DNA from: Enterobacteriaceae endosymbiont of Donacia tomentosa
GTDB taxonomy: Bacteria; Pseudomonadota; Gammaproteobacteria; Enterobacterales; Enterobacteriaceae
Length of the DNA: 64,000 nt
Reading direction: 5' to 3'
NCBI RefSeq assembly: GCF_012571135.1
Contig: NZ_CP046216.1
Span: forward strand, 250,312-314,311
Both the position numbers and the translations under genes were made by a program. The notes beneath the pieces are model-generated. The model searched no databases. It was not told the origin of the DNA and worked only from the letters and a program-made list of their open reading frames with translations. Below are positions 1-9,837 of this stretch, one piece after another; position 1 is the stretch's first letter, and each line of letters begins with the position of its first letter.

Positions 1-1013
1 CCTAATTTATTAGGTAATAAAAGTGGTTTATTAAAATTTTTCCAAATTAAAACAATTTTTTTTAAAGAATTTACATATTTAATACAGTGTAAAAAAGATT
101 TATATTTACAAATTACATGTTTTTTAATTAAAATTTTAGGATTTGCATTATTATTACAATTAATAATTTCATTCCATATAATGGATAACATTTTTTTAGA
201 AGGCATATAATAACATTCATTATATGATATCCATTTTCTAATTATGAAATTTCTTTTAATTTCACTATAAAAGTACAAAGGAGTAATAAATAAACTATTA
301 TTTTTTTGTACTAACTTATAAAATAAAGGATTTATTAATTCATTTAATAATTGTTCCTGTTCATTACAAAGTGCAGCTGATCTAGAAACAGTTTTATTAA
401 AAAAAGGCCATCTATTCATAATTTTTGGTAAAATAATATTTCTTAAAAAATTACGATCATATTTTATATCAAAATTACTTGAATCTTCTATCCATTTTAA
501 TTTATTTTTTATAGCATATTGCAATATTTGTTTGCGTGTTACATTTAATAATGGACGATATAATTTTATATTATTTATAATATTTTTTTGGTGTATTCCT
601 GATAATCCTTTTGGTCCACTACCTCTTTTTAAAAACAAAAAAAACGTCTCACATTGATCATCAAGATGATGAGCTGTAACTAAAACTTCATCATGTTTTA
701 TAATTTGGGCAATAGCTTTATATCTTTCTATACGAGCATTCTTTTCTATATTACTATTTTTTTGTATATTTATATTTTGATGTAAAAAAAATACTTTAAA
801 TGTTTTACATTGTGACGAACATATTTCTACCCATTTATTTGATAAATTACATAAATTATGATTTATATGAATAACTCTTAATAATAAAGGATGTTTATTT
901 CTTAATTTTACTAAATTATATAATAATACAGTAGAATCTAAACCACCACTGTATGCTATTAATATCTTTTTAAATTTACATAAAATTAATTGTGTATGCT
1001 TATCTATTAACAT
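1..1013 (-). CDS. tilS: tRNA(Ile)-lysidine synthase TilS (3' end outside window)
   Basis: TilS converts the wobble cytidine of the CAU-anticodon tRNA-Ile to lysidine, so that it reads AUA. The frame opens at an ATG on the minus strand at 1013 and stays open through 337 codons to the window edge, so the C-terminus is not seen; the E. coli enzyme has about 430 residues. An N-terminal PP-loop ATP-binding motif, SGGLDST at residues 22-28, is clear. It lies 36 bp downstream of dnaE on the same strand. In E. coli accA and ldcC lie near here; neither is present. In a genome this rich in AUA codons the enzyme is expected to be essential. It is partial because of the window, not because of a mutation that I can see. 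Confidence 0.93.
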   Translation of the reverse strand, partial: MLIDKHTQLILCKFKKILIAYSGGLDSTVLLYNLVKLRNKHPLLLRVIHINHNLCNLSNKWVEICSSQCKTFKVFFLHQNINIQKNSNIEKNARIERYKAIAQIIKHDEVLVTAHHLDDQCETFFLFLKRGSGPKGLSGIHQKNIINNIKLYRPLLNVTRKQILQYAIKNKLKWIEDSSNFDIKYDRNFLRNIILPKIMNRWPFFNKTVSRSAALCNEQEQLLNELINPLFYKLVQKNNSLFITPLYFYSEIKRNFIIRKWISYNECYYMPSKKMLSIIWNEIINCNNNANPKILIKKHVICKYKSFLHCIKYVNSLKKIVLIWKNFNKPLLLPNKL

Positions 1014-1049
1014 AATTGTTTATATTTAAATTTTTTATAAAAAACATAT

Positions 1050-4000
1050 TTAATAAATATTTTTATTAAAAACTAATTTAATATTATTAATGTTAATTAA
1101 ACATTTTAATTTATCAAAAATGTTTTCATCAATAGGAATAAAGAATTTTTTATCATAATGTTTTTTATTTTTAAAAGAAAAATAATTTTGAAAAAAATAC
1201 AAGGGTATTTTTTTTTTATTAGACGAAGCTTCAGTAAATAATATTTTTTGAAGATTATCTAAAAAAATATTTTTATTAAAAATTTGTTCATTCATTAAAA
1301 TAATACTTGCATTATATAAATATTTTATTCTTGCATCCTCTAAACTCATAATATTTTGTGAGTTTAGTATAAATAAATTTAAAAAATTATTAAAATAAAC
1401 TAAACCTTCTACAATTATTATATTATTTATTTTTAAAATATTATTATATTTATTTAACAAATTTAAAGTAACATGAACTTCGATTTTAGCTGTATTATCA
1501 TCTAAATCAAGAAATAAAATTTTTTGCATTTGTTTATTAAAAACATTACGAACATTGCTTATTATACCTACAATTTTAGTATATAAGATTTTTTTTTTAT
1601 TATAATTTAAACAAATTTTATTAATGCTATTATTATTAGTATAATGAATTATTTCGGTCAAATAATCATTTATTGGATGTCCAGTTAAATAGAAACCTAA
1701 AATTTTCTTTTCCTTTAAGAAAATTTTTTTTTTAGACCAAAATAATTTTATATTATTATCTATATAATTTTGTTTAATAGAAAAATTATTTTTATTAAAC
1801 ATATCTATTTGACCAGTTGCTTCTCCTTGTAAATATTGATTTGTTATATTTATTATATTGCCCAAATTATTTTTTAATACACCTCTATTTAGATTAAAAC
1901 AATCTAAAGTACCAGACATTATTAATGCTTCTATAACACGTTTATTTATTTTTTTTATATTTAATTTTATAAAAAAATCAAATATTGATTTAAATTTACC
2001 ATATTTTTCCCTTACATTTAAGATATTATCTGCCTGATTTTTCCCAATACCTTTAATGGCACCTAGCCCATATATAATATTTCCATTTTTATCAACATGA
2101 AATTTGTATAAACTTCTATTGATATTGGGAGGTAATATATTTATATTTAAATTTTTACATTCATGTACTAAATCAATAATTCTATTTTTATTATCCATTT
2201 CAGATGTTAATACAGCAGCTATAAACTCAGCTGGATAATATACTTTTAACCATAAGGTTTGATATGCTATCAAAGCATATCCAGCAGAATGAGATTTATT
2301 AAATCCATATGAAGAAAATTTTTCTAAATAATCAAAAATTTTCATAGATAAGATATCATTAATTTTTAATAATCTAGATCCTTCTAAAAAACGTTTTCTT
2401 TGTAATGACATTTCCTTATGTTGTTTTTTACTAATTACTCGACGTAATATGTCCGCTTCTCCTAAACTATAATTTGCTAATACTTGAGCTATTTTCATTA
2501 CTTGTTCTTGATATAAAATAATCCCGTATGTAGATTGTAATATTGGTTTTAATTTTTCATGTTGCCAATTTTTATTTGGATATGAAATAGTTTCTCTACC
2601 ATGTTTCCTATTAATAAAATTTTCTACCATACCAGATTGTAATGGTCCTGGCCGAAATAAAGCTAATAAAGCTATTATGTCTTCAAAATTATCTGGCTGT
2701 AATTGTTTAATTAATTCTTTTATTCCTTTCGATTCTAATTGAAATATTCCTGTAGTTTGAGCAGTTTTTAAAAAATCAAATATTTTTTTATCATTTAAAA
2801 TAATGTTATCAACATTTATTAATCTTTGATTATTTTTTACACGTTTTTCATTAATCATTTTTAGTGTATATTGAATAACAGTTAAAGTTTTTAGTCCTAA
2901 AAAATCGAATTTCACTAAACCAATATCTTCTATATCATTTTTATCGAATTGGGTAACTACATTTTTCCCATTATAATCACAATATATAGTTGTATATTTA
3001 GTTATATCATAAGGAGATATAACAACTCCTCCTGCATGTTTGCCAACATTTCTTATTGTTCCTTCTAATTTTAATGCAGTATTTACTAATTCTTTCACAT
3101 TAATATCAGATTTATATAAATCTGATAATTTTTTATTACGTACAAAAGCTTTCTTTAAACTAATTCCTATATCTAAAGGAATTAGCTTGGAAATTTGATT
3201 AAGAAAATCGTATGGAAAACCTAATACTCTACCAACATCCCTAATTACTGCTTTTGCCGTCATTGTTCCGAACGTAATAATTTGTGATACTGAATTATGA
3301 CCATAAACATTTTTAACATGTTCAATAACTAAATCACGTTTATCCATACAAAAATCAATATCAAAATCAGGAAGTGATATTCTTTCTATATTTAAAAACC
3401 TCTCAAAAATTAAATCAAATTTTATTGGGTCTAAATTAGTAATATTTAGAGCATATGCAACTAATGAACCAGCACCAGAACCTCTAGCTGGACCAACAGG
3501 TATACTATTTTTCTTAGCCCATTGTACAAATTCCATAACTATTAAAAAATAACTAGGGAACCCCATTTTATTAATAATATTTAATTCGTAAAATAATCTC
3601 TTTTCATATTTCATTTTTTTAGAATTAAATATATTAATATTTTGATATATATTTTTTAATCTTTTTTGTAATCCTATATAAGATTTTTTAATAAGATAAT
3701 TTTGTGGAGAAGAAACGTTTTTTACTTTAAATTTAGGTAAAAAATATTGATTTAATTTTAAAAAGACATTACATTTTTTAGCTATTTCTACGCTATTAGA
3801 TAATGCTTCAGGAATATCTTTAAATAAAATACACATTTCTTGTGTATTTTTTAAAAATTGTTCTGGACTATAGTCTAATTTTTCCTTACTCTCATTTAGA
3901 GTATAACCTCTATTAATGGCTACTCTAATATTATGTGTATCAAAATCTTTTTTATTTAAAAAATAGACTTCATTAGTAGCAACTAAAGGGATAGAAAAAT

Positions 4001-4568
4001 AATGTGATATCTCTAACGCCATATTTATGTAATTTTCTTCATTTGCACGATTTGTACGTATGAGCTCTAAATAAAATCGATTAGGAAAATATTTTTTATA
4101 AAAATTAATTAATATTTTTATTAAATAAGTATTTTTTTGTAAAATATTTTTTCCTATATCACCTTTAACACCCCCTGATAAAATAATCAATCCTTGACAA
4201 TATTTTTTCAGTAATTGATAAGTAACTGTAGGCCCAATAATATTGTTATATCCATTTTTATAAATATCAGCTATTAGTAATTTAAGATTTTGATATCCAA
4301 TATTATTAGATGCTAGTATAGTTAATTTTGAAAAACCATTATTTAAATTTTCAATTTTAAAATCAGCGCCGATAATAGCTTTTATTCCATAATGATGTGC
4401 AATTTTATAGAATTTCACTAAACCAAATATATTAGAAATATCAGTTATAGCTATTGCAGGCATATTTAATAATGCAGTTTTTTCTATAATTTTTTCAATT
4501 TTTGAAAGTCCATTTTGCATTGAATAATCACTATGAACATGTAGATGAATAAAATATGGATAATTCAT
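1050..4568 (-). CDS. dnaE: DNA polymerase III subunit alpha
   Basis: This is the replicative polymerase subunit. At 1172 residues it is close to the E. coli length (1160) and looks complete. It begins with a PHP domain (HLHVHSDYS near residues 8-16). The palm domain carries PDFDIDF around residues 399-405, which supplies two catalytic aspartates, and VKFDFLGLKTL around 553-563, which supplies the third. The C-terminal part holds the tau- and beta-binding region and an OB fold, the most diverged portion. The gene follows fabZ directly; lpxA, lpxB and rnhB, which separate these genes in E. coli, are absent. A separate proofreading subunit (DnaQ) would have to be encoded elsewhere. Confidence 0.98.
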   Translation of the reverse strand: MNYPYFIHLHVHSDYSMQNGLSKIEKIIEKTALLNMPAIAITDISNIFGLVKFYKIAHHYGIKAIIGADFKIENLNNGFSKLTILASNNIGYQNLKLLIADIYKNGYNNIIGPTVTYQLLKKYCQGLIILSGGVKGDIGKNILQKNTYLIKILINFYKKYFPNRFYLELIRTNRANEENYINMALEISHYFSIPLVATNEVYFLNKKDFDTHNIRVAINRGYTLNESKEKLDYSPEQFLKNTQEMCILFKDIPEALSNSVEIAKKCNVFLKLNQYFLPKFKVKNVSSPQNYLIKKSYIGLQKRLKNIYQNINIFNSKKMKYEKRLFYELNIINKMGFPSYFLIVMEFVQWAKKNSIPVGPARGSGAGSLVAYALNITNLDPIKFDLIFERFLNIERISLPDFDIDFCMDKRDLVIEHVKNVYGHNSVSQIITFGTMTAKAVIRDVGRVLGFPYDFLNQISKLIPLDIGISLKKAFVRNKKLSDLYKSDINVKELVNTALKLEGTIRNVGKHAGGVVISPYDITKYTTIYCDYNGKNVVTQFDKNDIEDIGLVKFDFLGLKTLTVIQYTLKMINEKRVKNNQRLINVDNIILNDKKIFDFLKTAQTTGIFQLESKGIKELIKQLQPDNFEDIIALLALFRPGPLQSGMVENFINRKHGRETISYPNKNWQHEKLKPILQSTYGIILYQEQVMKIAQVLANYSLGEADILRRVISKKQHKEMSLQRKRFLEGSRLLKINDILSMKIFDYLEKFSSYGFNKSHSAGYALIAYQTLWLKVYYPAEFIAAVLTSEMDNKNRIIDLVHECKNLNINILPPNINRSLYKFHVDKNGNIIYGLGAIKGIGKNQADNILNVREKYGKFKSIFDFFIKLNIKKINKRVIEALIMSGTLDCFNLNRGVLKNNLGNIINITNQYLQGEATGQIDMFNKNNFSIKQNYIDNNIKLFWSKKKIFLKEKKILGFYLTGHPINDYLTEIIHYTNNNSINKICLNYNKKKILYTKIVGIISNVRNVFNKQMQKILFLDLDDNTAKIEVHVTLNLLNKYNNILKINNIIIVEGLVYFNNFLNLFILNSQNIMSLEDARIKYLYNASIILMNEQIFNKNIFLDNLQKILFTEASSNKKKIPLYFFQNYFSFKNKKHYDKKFFIPIDENIFDKLKCLININNIKLVFNKNIY

Positions 4569-4666
4569 TTTTTATATAAAAATTATTCTAAATTTGTAAA
4601 AAATTCTAATAAAATACTAATCTCTAGTGTATATAAAAATTAAAACTTTAATATAAAAATATTATT

Positions 4667-5110
4667 TTATTTTTTAATAATACGTACGCACATAATTTTT
4701 GCTTTACAAACAATTTTTTTTTTAACTTTTACTATACTTTTAAAAAAAAAAAATTTTTTTCTTTGTTTTTCCAAAATACTTTTTATTAATATTTGATCTC
4801 CAGGAAATACAAAATGTTTAAAACGGACATCATTCATCCCAGTAATATAGTACATATCTTTATTTTTTAATATTTGTTTTTTAACACTTTTATATAATAA
4901 AATACCTGTAGTTTGTATCATTGATTCTAATAATAAAACACCAGGATAAATAGGATTTTCAGGAAAATGTCCTTGAAAACATGGTTCATTTAAAGAAATA
5001 TTCTTTATAGCATTTAAAAATATAAATTTTTTAAACGAAATAATTTTATCTACTAAAATAAACGGATATCGATGAGGTAAAATGTATAAAATCTCATTAA
5101 TATTTAACAT
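4667..5110 (-). CDS. fabZ: 3-hydroxyacyl-[acyl-carrier-protein] dehydratase FabZ
   Basis: FabZ dehydrates beta-hydroxyacyl-ACP in the elongation cycle of type II fatty acid synthesis. The 147-residue hot-dog-fold protein keeps the catalytic His48 in GHFP and Glu62 in GVLLLES, and matches the E. coli enzyme over its whole length. In E. coli the gene sits between lpxD and lpxA; here it stands alone between skp and dnaE. Its survival while its lipid A neighbours are lost suggests that phospholipid acyl chains are still made in the cell. A hairpin at 5146-5178 precedes the gene. Confidence 0.97.
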   Translation of the reverse strand: MLNINEILYILPHRYPFILVDKIISFKKFIFLNAIKNISLNEPCFQGHFPENPIYPGVLLLESMIQTTGILLYKSVKKQILKNKDMYYITGMNDVRFKHFVFPGDQILIKSILEKQRKKFFFFKSIVKVKKKIVCKAKIMCVRIIKK

Positions 5111-5145
5111 ATAATTTTTATAAATAATATTTTTATTAAAATTTC

Positions 5146-5178
5146 AAAAATATATCTCCATATCAGAGATATATTTTT
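5146..5178 (-). terminator. Hairpin between skp and fabZ
   Basis: A perfect 13-bp inverted repeat (5146-5158 with 5166-5178, loop of 7) lies in the 97-bp spacer between skp and fabZ. On the transcribed minus strand it ends in a run of five U, so it could act as an intrinsic terminator or attenuator after skp. It sits exactly where lpxD would be in E. coli. The structure is seen; its function is inferred. Confidence 0.45.
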
Positions 5179-5207
5179 AACTGATCTATTTTATAACTTT
5201 AACTTAT

Positions 5208-5711
5208 TTATTTCATTTGTTCTATCACACTATCTGTTAAATTATCAATATTGTTTATGTAAAAAAGAGCACTAGAATCAAAGACTATATTATAGTTATT
5301 TTTTTTAGCTACAATATTAATAACTTTTTTAATTACATGTAATAATTTTGCACGTTCTTCTTCTTGTCTTTTTGTAAGTTCTGTTTCAAAATTCTTAATT
5401 TGAATTGCTAAAATGTTTTTTTCATTTATAATTTCTTTTTCTAATGTATTTTTTTCATTTGAAAATATTGATAGTCTATTATTTTTTAATTTTTCTGTTT
5501 TAAGTTGTATTGAATCTTGTATTTTTTTTATTTTATCAATTTTAGGTTGAAATTCTTTTTCCAATTTTTTAATAGTTTTTTGTGTTTGAGGTATTTTTTG
5601 AACAACTTTCGTAATATCTACAATTGCGAACTGAGTAAAACAAAAAGCTTTATCAACAGGAAAAGTTAAAATTAATACAGATAAAATAATTGCTCGTAAA
5701 GAAAATTTCAT
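5208..5711 (-). CDS. skp: Periplasmic chaperone Skp (OmpH)
   Basis: Skp is a periplasmic trimer that holds unfolded outer-membrane proteins for delivery to the BAM complex. The 167-residue product has an N-terminal hydrophobic signal peptide (about residues 1-25), then the conserved start of the mature protein (FAIVDITKVVQKIPQ), long Lys/Glu-rich coiled-coil arms (roughly 45-125), and the returning beta-strand with VFDSSALFYI. E. coli Skp has 161 residues. A GGT-containing ribosome site lies about 10 bases before the ATG. It follows bamA by 37 bp, the enterobacterial order. Together with BamA and the porin it argues for a working route to outer-membrane beta-barrels. Confidence 0.95.
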   Translation of the reverse strand: MKFSLRAIILSVLILTFPVDKAFCFTQFAIVDITKVVQKIPQTQKTIKKLEKEFQPKIDKIKKIQDSIQLKTEKLKNNRLSIFSNEKNTLEKEIINEKNILAIQIKNFETELTKRQEEERAKLLHVIKKVINIVAKKNNYNIVFDSSALFYINNIDNLTDSVIEQMK

Positions 5712-5748
5712 TTTAATATACCTTTTTTAATAAATTTATGAATTTTAT

Positions 5749-8262
5749 TTACCAAGTTTTGCCAATATGAAATTGTAATTGTTCCACTTGATCTGTTTCA
5801 TATTTTTTAAATGGATGCGCATAAGAAATTTCAAATTTTCCTATAGAAGATTTCCATTTAACAGAAATACCTAGTGAACTTCTTATATCTGATAAAATCT
5901 TTAAACCAGGTATTTTATATAATTTATATAAATAATTATCTTCTACTAGAGTATTGAATAAATTTCCAATATCAAAGAAAATAGAAGACCTAATTTTTTC
6001 TTTATATTTTTCACTTAAAAAATTCATGGGTATAATTAATTCTTGATTTATATTGATAACAAAATTACCTCCTATTGCATTATTTGACATACAAATAGAT
6101 CTATTATTATCACAATTATTGTATTTTGTATTCAAATACATTGCTTTAGGCCCAATACTATTAGGTTTATACCCTCTAATCGAATTTATTCCCCCAAGAT
6201 AAAAATTATTATAAACAGGAAATGTTCCGCCTAAAAAACCATGACCATATCCAATATTAGCTTTAAATAAATAAATGAAAACATCATTATTTTTTAAATC
6301 TTCTTTTTTACGTTTAAAAGATAAAGGAATATAGTGAGTATAATCAAAGTTAATTTTATAATTACTAGTTCTGTCATACCAAGGAAAAGAAAAATACGCC
6401 TCTAGAAACCCAACTTGTCCAAATATCGGAAATTTTTGATTATCCAAATTATTATATAATAATGAATAACTTATGCTTAATTCATTTAATATAAAATTCT
6501 TCTTAGGATAAGAATATACTTTATATCCTATTTTTTTTAAAAAATGAAGTAAAGTTAATTCATTATTAATATTAGTAATATAATTTTTCGAAAATCCCAC
6601 ATTACTTTCTAAAAGAATGTTTTCAGTAATAGGATACTTAATAACAGCCCCAAATCCTTTATTGTGATTCATAAAATTATTATAATAATTACTATTATTA
6701 GTATTATCTCTAGTGTTATCTAGAGATATTTTGATTCCTATACTTAAATCTTTAAAATAAACATTATTTTTATTAAATAAAAATTCAACATAAGAGTGAA
6801 AATTATTAATATTAGAATTTATAAATATATCATTATCAGTTCCTAAGAAATTTTCTTGTTTAATTACATTTTGTAATGATACAGTTTCAACCCAACCTCC
6901 TACTCCTCCGTTAAAACTAAAATCACCTGTATCTTCTTCTTGAACTTGAAATATTACGTCTAATGTATGAAAAATATCATGATTTTTATGTAATAAAACT
7001 TCTACTTTAGTAAAGTATCCTAATGAAAGTAATTTTCTTCTTGTTTTTTCAATTAATTTACTATTAAACCAAGCACCTTCTTTTTGATAAGTTACACGTC
7101 TTAAAATGCTATTTTTTGTAGAAATATTTCCCGAAAATTCTATTTTTCTTACATAATATTTTTTATTTACATCTATTTGTAAAATCAGAGTTAATATATG
7201 ATTTTTTATATTAAAATCTTTAAATATTTTGATATTTGGATTTAAAAAACCATAATTTCCTAAATAACTGATTATATCATCTTTTAATTGTACTATTTTT
7301 TTTTCTTGATAAAGTTCTCCTGGAGAAATATTAACCATATTTTTTATATGTTTTAAATATTTATTTTTATTAATATTTAAAATAATTTTAGCAATTCTAA
7401 ATTGCTGATTCTCCTTAATTTTAATTGTTAAAAACATATTTTTTTTATCATATGATAAATTTTGAGTAATATGTTGAATTTTAAATTTAGGAAACCCATG
7501 ATCTAAATATAATTCTTGTAATTTACTAATCTTCTCATTAAGATAAGTAAAATTATATTTATCTCTTTTTGGAAAGAAAAATAAAAAGTTGTTATTTATG
7601 TTTAAATATTTTATTAAAAAATCAGTACTATAGAAATGATTTCCTAATATATTTATTTGTTTAACTTTAGTAGCATTTTTTTCATTAAAAAATATTGTTA
7701 TATTTACGGTTCGATTTTTGTTAATAACAATTTTGATTTTTATATTAGAATAAAACATCCCATTTTCATAAAAAATACGTTCAATATTATTTTTAAAGGT
7801 AAATAATAATTGACGATCTAATATAGCTTTATTTTTAATCCCTATATTTTTCAAAAATTCTTTTATAATACTTGTTTTTATTGTTGTATTATTTTTAATA
7901 GAGATATTAGAAATCATTGGTTTTTCTACTACTTTGATAATAATCGTATTTTTATGTTTAAAAATATTTATATCTTCAAAAAAACCAGTAATAAATAATA
8001 TATGTATAATTTTTGTTAAATCTGTGTCAGATATGCACTCTCCTATTTTTATAGGTGTTTTTGCTAAAACATCATTTAATTTTAGTTTATTAAGACCAAA
8101 AAATATTATTTTTTGAACACAAATTGTACTTTTTTGTTTCTTTAAAATAATATTTTGACAATTAACATCTTTAATAAAAATTAACAAAAATATAAATAAG
8201 AAATATTTACTATATTTATATATTTTGTAAAAAAAATTTTTATTATAATCGTAAAAAATCAT
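5749..8262 (-). CDS. bamA: Outer membrane protein assembly factor BamA
   Basis: BamA is the central beta-barrel subunit of the BAM complex that inserts proteins into the outer membrane. The product has 837 residues (E. coli 810): a hydrophobic signal segment at about 20-34, five POTRA domains to about residue 435, then the 16-strand barrel. The lid-loop motif GGINSIRGY is intact near residue 690, as is the C-terminal strand, whose last residues are FHIGKTW. The start overlaps the end of rseP by 20 bp, which suggests translational coupling. Retention of all five POTRA domains is notable in so reduced a genome. Confidence 0.97.
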   Translation of the reverse strand: MIFYDYNKNFFYKIYKYSKYFLFIFLLIFIKDVNCQNIILKKQKSTICVQKIIFFGLNKLKLNDVLAKTPIKIGECISDTDLTKIIHILFITGFFEDINIFKHKNTIIIKVVEKPMISNISIKNNTTIKTSIIKEFLKNIGIKNKAILDRQLLFTFKNNIERIFYENGMFYSNIKIKIVINKNRTVNITIFFNEKNATKVKQINILGNHFYSTDFLIKYLNINNNFLFFFPKRDKYNFTYLNEKISKLQELYLDHGFPKFKIQHITQNLSYDKKNMFLTIKIKENQQFRIAKIILNINKNKYLKHIKNMVNISPGELYQEKKIVQLKDDIISYLGNYGFLNPNIKIFKDFNIKNHILTLILQIDVNKKYYVRKIEFSGNISTKNSILRRVTYQKEGAWFNSKLIEKTRRKLLSLGYFTKVEVLLHKNHDIFHTLDVIFQVQEEDTGDFSFNGGVGGWVETVSLQNVIKQENFLGTDNDIFINSNINNFHSYVEFLFNKNNVYFKDLSIGIKISLDNTRDNTNNSNYYNNFMNHNKGFGAVIKYPITENILLESNVGFSKNYITNINNELTLLHFLKKIGYKVYSYPKKNFILNELSISYSLLYNNLDNQKFPIFGQVGFLEAYFSFPWYDRTSNYKINFDYTHYIPLSFKRKKEDLKNNDVFIYLFKANIGYGHGFLGGTFPVYNNFYLGGINSIRGYKPNSIGPKAMYLNTKYNNCDNNRSICMSNNAIGGNFVININQELIIPMNFLSEKYKEKIRSSIFFDIGNLFNTLVEDNYLYKLYKIPGLKILSDIRSSLGISVKWKSSIGKFEISYAHPFKKYETDQVEQLQFHIGKTW

Positions 8263-9625
8263 TTATTAATGCAATCCCCATTATTAAAATTAAAATAATT
8301 AAACTTAACTTATATGTTAAATACTTAATTTTATTAGATATTTTTCTACCTATTATTTTTTCACAACATAAAAGAACTAATTGCCCACCATCTAAAATAG
8401 GTATAGGTAATAAATTTATTATACTTAGATTAATATTTACCAGAGCTAAAAACATAAAGTAGTATACAAAATTACTACGAATTAAAATTCCAGCTATTTG
8501 TCCAATAGAAATCGGACCATTTAAATTATACATATTTTGTTTTTTTTTAAAAAAACCATATAATGAACTTAATGTTGATTGTATCAATTTAAAAATTTTT
8601 TTAATAGATTGATATAATGCTTGAACGAAATTATATTTATGTATAATTATTGAAGTATCTTTTATATTTGTAATTTTAGGAATTAATCCAATAAAACTAG
8701 TTTTTTTGGATACAACACTTATAATTGAAGGGATAATTTTTATATCAATATATTTATTATTTCTTTTAATATTTAAATTAATTACTTTATCAGTATTTGA
8801 GAAAATAAATTTTTGTAAATCATACCAATTTGAAAAATTACTCCCCTGGACATTAATTATTTTATCTCCAATGTGTAATTTAGATTTTGCAGCGGGTGAT
8901 TCATGTATTACATATGCAATAATAGGATTAATCTTTAATCCTTTAGGTATTATACCTAACTTTAATATTAAATTTTGTTTTTTTAAATATTTAATAGAAT
9001 TTTTAGGAATTTTTAAAATCTTATTTGTTCTAATATTTGAATTTATAGAACTAACTTCTATTTTAATTTTATTATTTTGATTAATATCAATATTTTTTAT
9101 TAATTCTGAATTTACAGTATTCCAATCAGGAGTATTTACACCATTAATTTTTTTAATTTCCATATTAGGTGCCAAACCAGCTAAATCAGCAACAGATAAA
9201 TAATTAATCTCATTAATTATAGGATATTTAATTGGCACCCTTATCCCTATAAAAAAAATTATCCAATAAATTATTATTGCAAATATAATATTTGCTATTG
9301 GACCTCCAATAATAATTAATATTTTTTTAAAAAAACTTAATTGATCATATAATAATAAATTAAATTTTTTTACATATTTTGTATTGTTGTTGTCAACATT
9401 ACTTGATATTTTTACATAACCTCCCAAAGGGATTACTCTAACTACATAATTAGTCCCATATTTATCATGATAATTTAAAATTTTTTTTCCAAAACCTATT
9501 GAAAAACACTTTATATATGTACGAAAAAGTCGTGCCATATAAAAATGACCGCATTCATGTACTATTATTAGAGAACTTACTGTTATAATAAATATTATTA
9601 TATCAAATAAAATATTTAACAACAT
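8243..9625 (-). CDS. rseP: Inner-membrane zinc metalloprotease RseP
   Basis: RseP is a site-2 intramembrane protease. In E. coli it cleaves RseA to release sigma-E and also clears remnant signal peptides. The 460-residue protein has the first transmembrane helix with HECGH (His23, Glu24, His27), two periplasmic PDZ domains (roughly 110-310), and the LDG zinc-ligand motif at 411-413 before the last membrane helix, which ends FLRL as in E. coli. It is the first gene of the envelope block. cdsA, which normally lies between uppS and rseP, is gone. Whether sigma-E and RseA still exist cannot be seen here; signal-peptide clearance may be the retained job. Confidence 0.96.
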   Translation of the reverse strand: MLLNILFDIIIFIITVSSLIIVHECGHFYMARLFRTYIKCFSIGFGKKILNYHDKYGTNYVVRVIPLGGYVKISSNVDNNNTKYVKKFNLLLYDQLSFFKKILIIIGGPIANIIFAIIIYWIIFFIGIRVPIKYPIINEINYLSVADLAGLAPNMEIKKINGVNTPDWNTVNSELIKNIDINQNNKIKIEVSSINSNIRTNKILKIPKNSIKYLKKQNLILKLGIIPKGLKINPIIAYVIHESPAAKSKLHIGDKIINVQGSNFSNWYDLQKFIFSNTDKVINLNIKRNNKYIDIKIIPSIISVVSKKTSFIGLIPKITNIKDTSIIIHKYNFVQALYQSIKKIFKLIQSTLSSLYGFFKKKQNMYNLNGPISIGQIAGILIRSNFVYYFMFLALVNINLSIINLLPIPILDGGQLVLLCCEKIIGRKISNKIKYLTYKLSLIILILIMGIALINDFLRL

Positions 9626-9837
9626 TAAAACTCCTGTATTTTTAGATGTAAATATTAATAAACTAAATTTTAATTTTTTATAATATCAAAAATTTATTAA
9701 ATACAGAACTACATTAATATGTAATTAATAATATGGATCTGTAATTTTTATAAAATATATTTTAAAAAAAATATTTCTAAAAAAACATCCAAAAAATTCT
9801 ATCTTGATAAAAATCTTTTAATTTATTTTATATATAA

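Noticed and set aside
1..1013. tilS as a truncated pseudogene
   Set aside because: The frame is open to the window edge and motifs are intact; the missing end is due only to the window boundary.
8706..9080. 124-codon plus-strand frame opposite rseP
   Set aside because: Shadow of rseP; its hydrophobic composition comes from the complementary A+T-rich codons.
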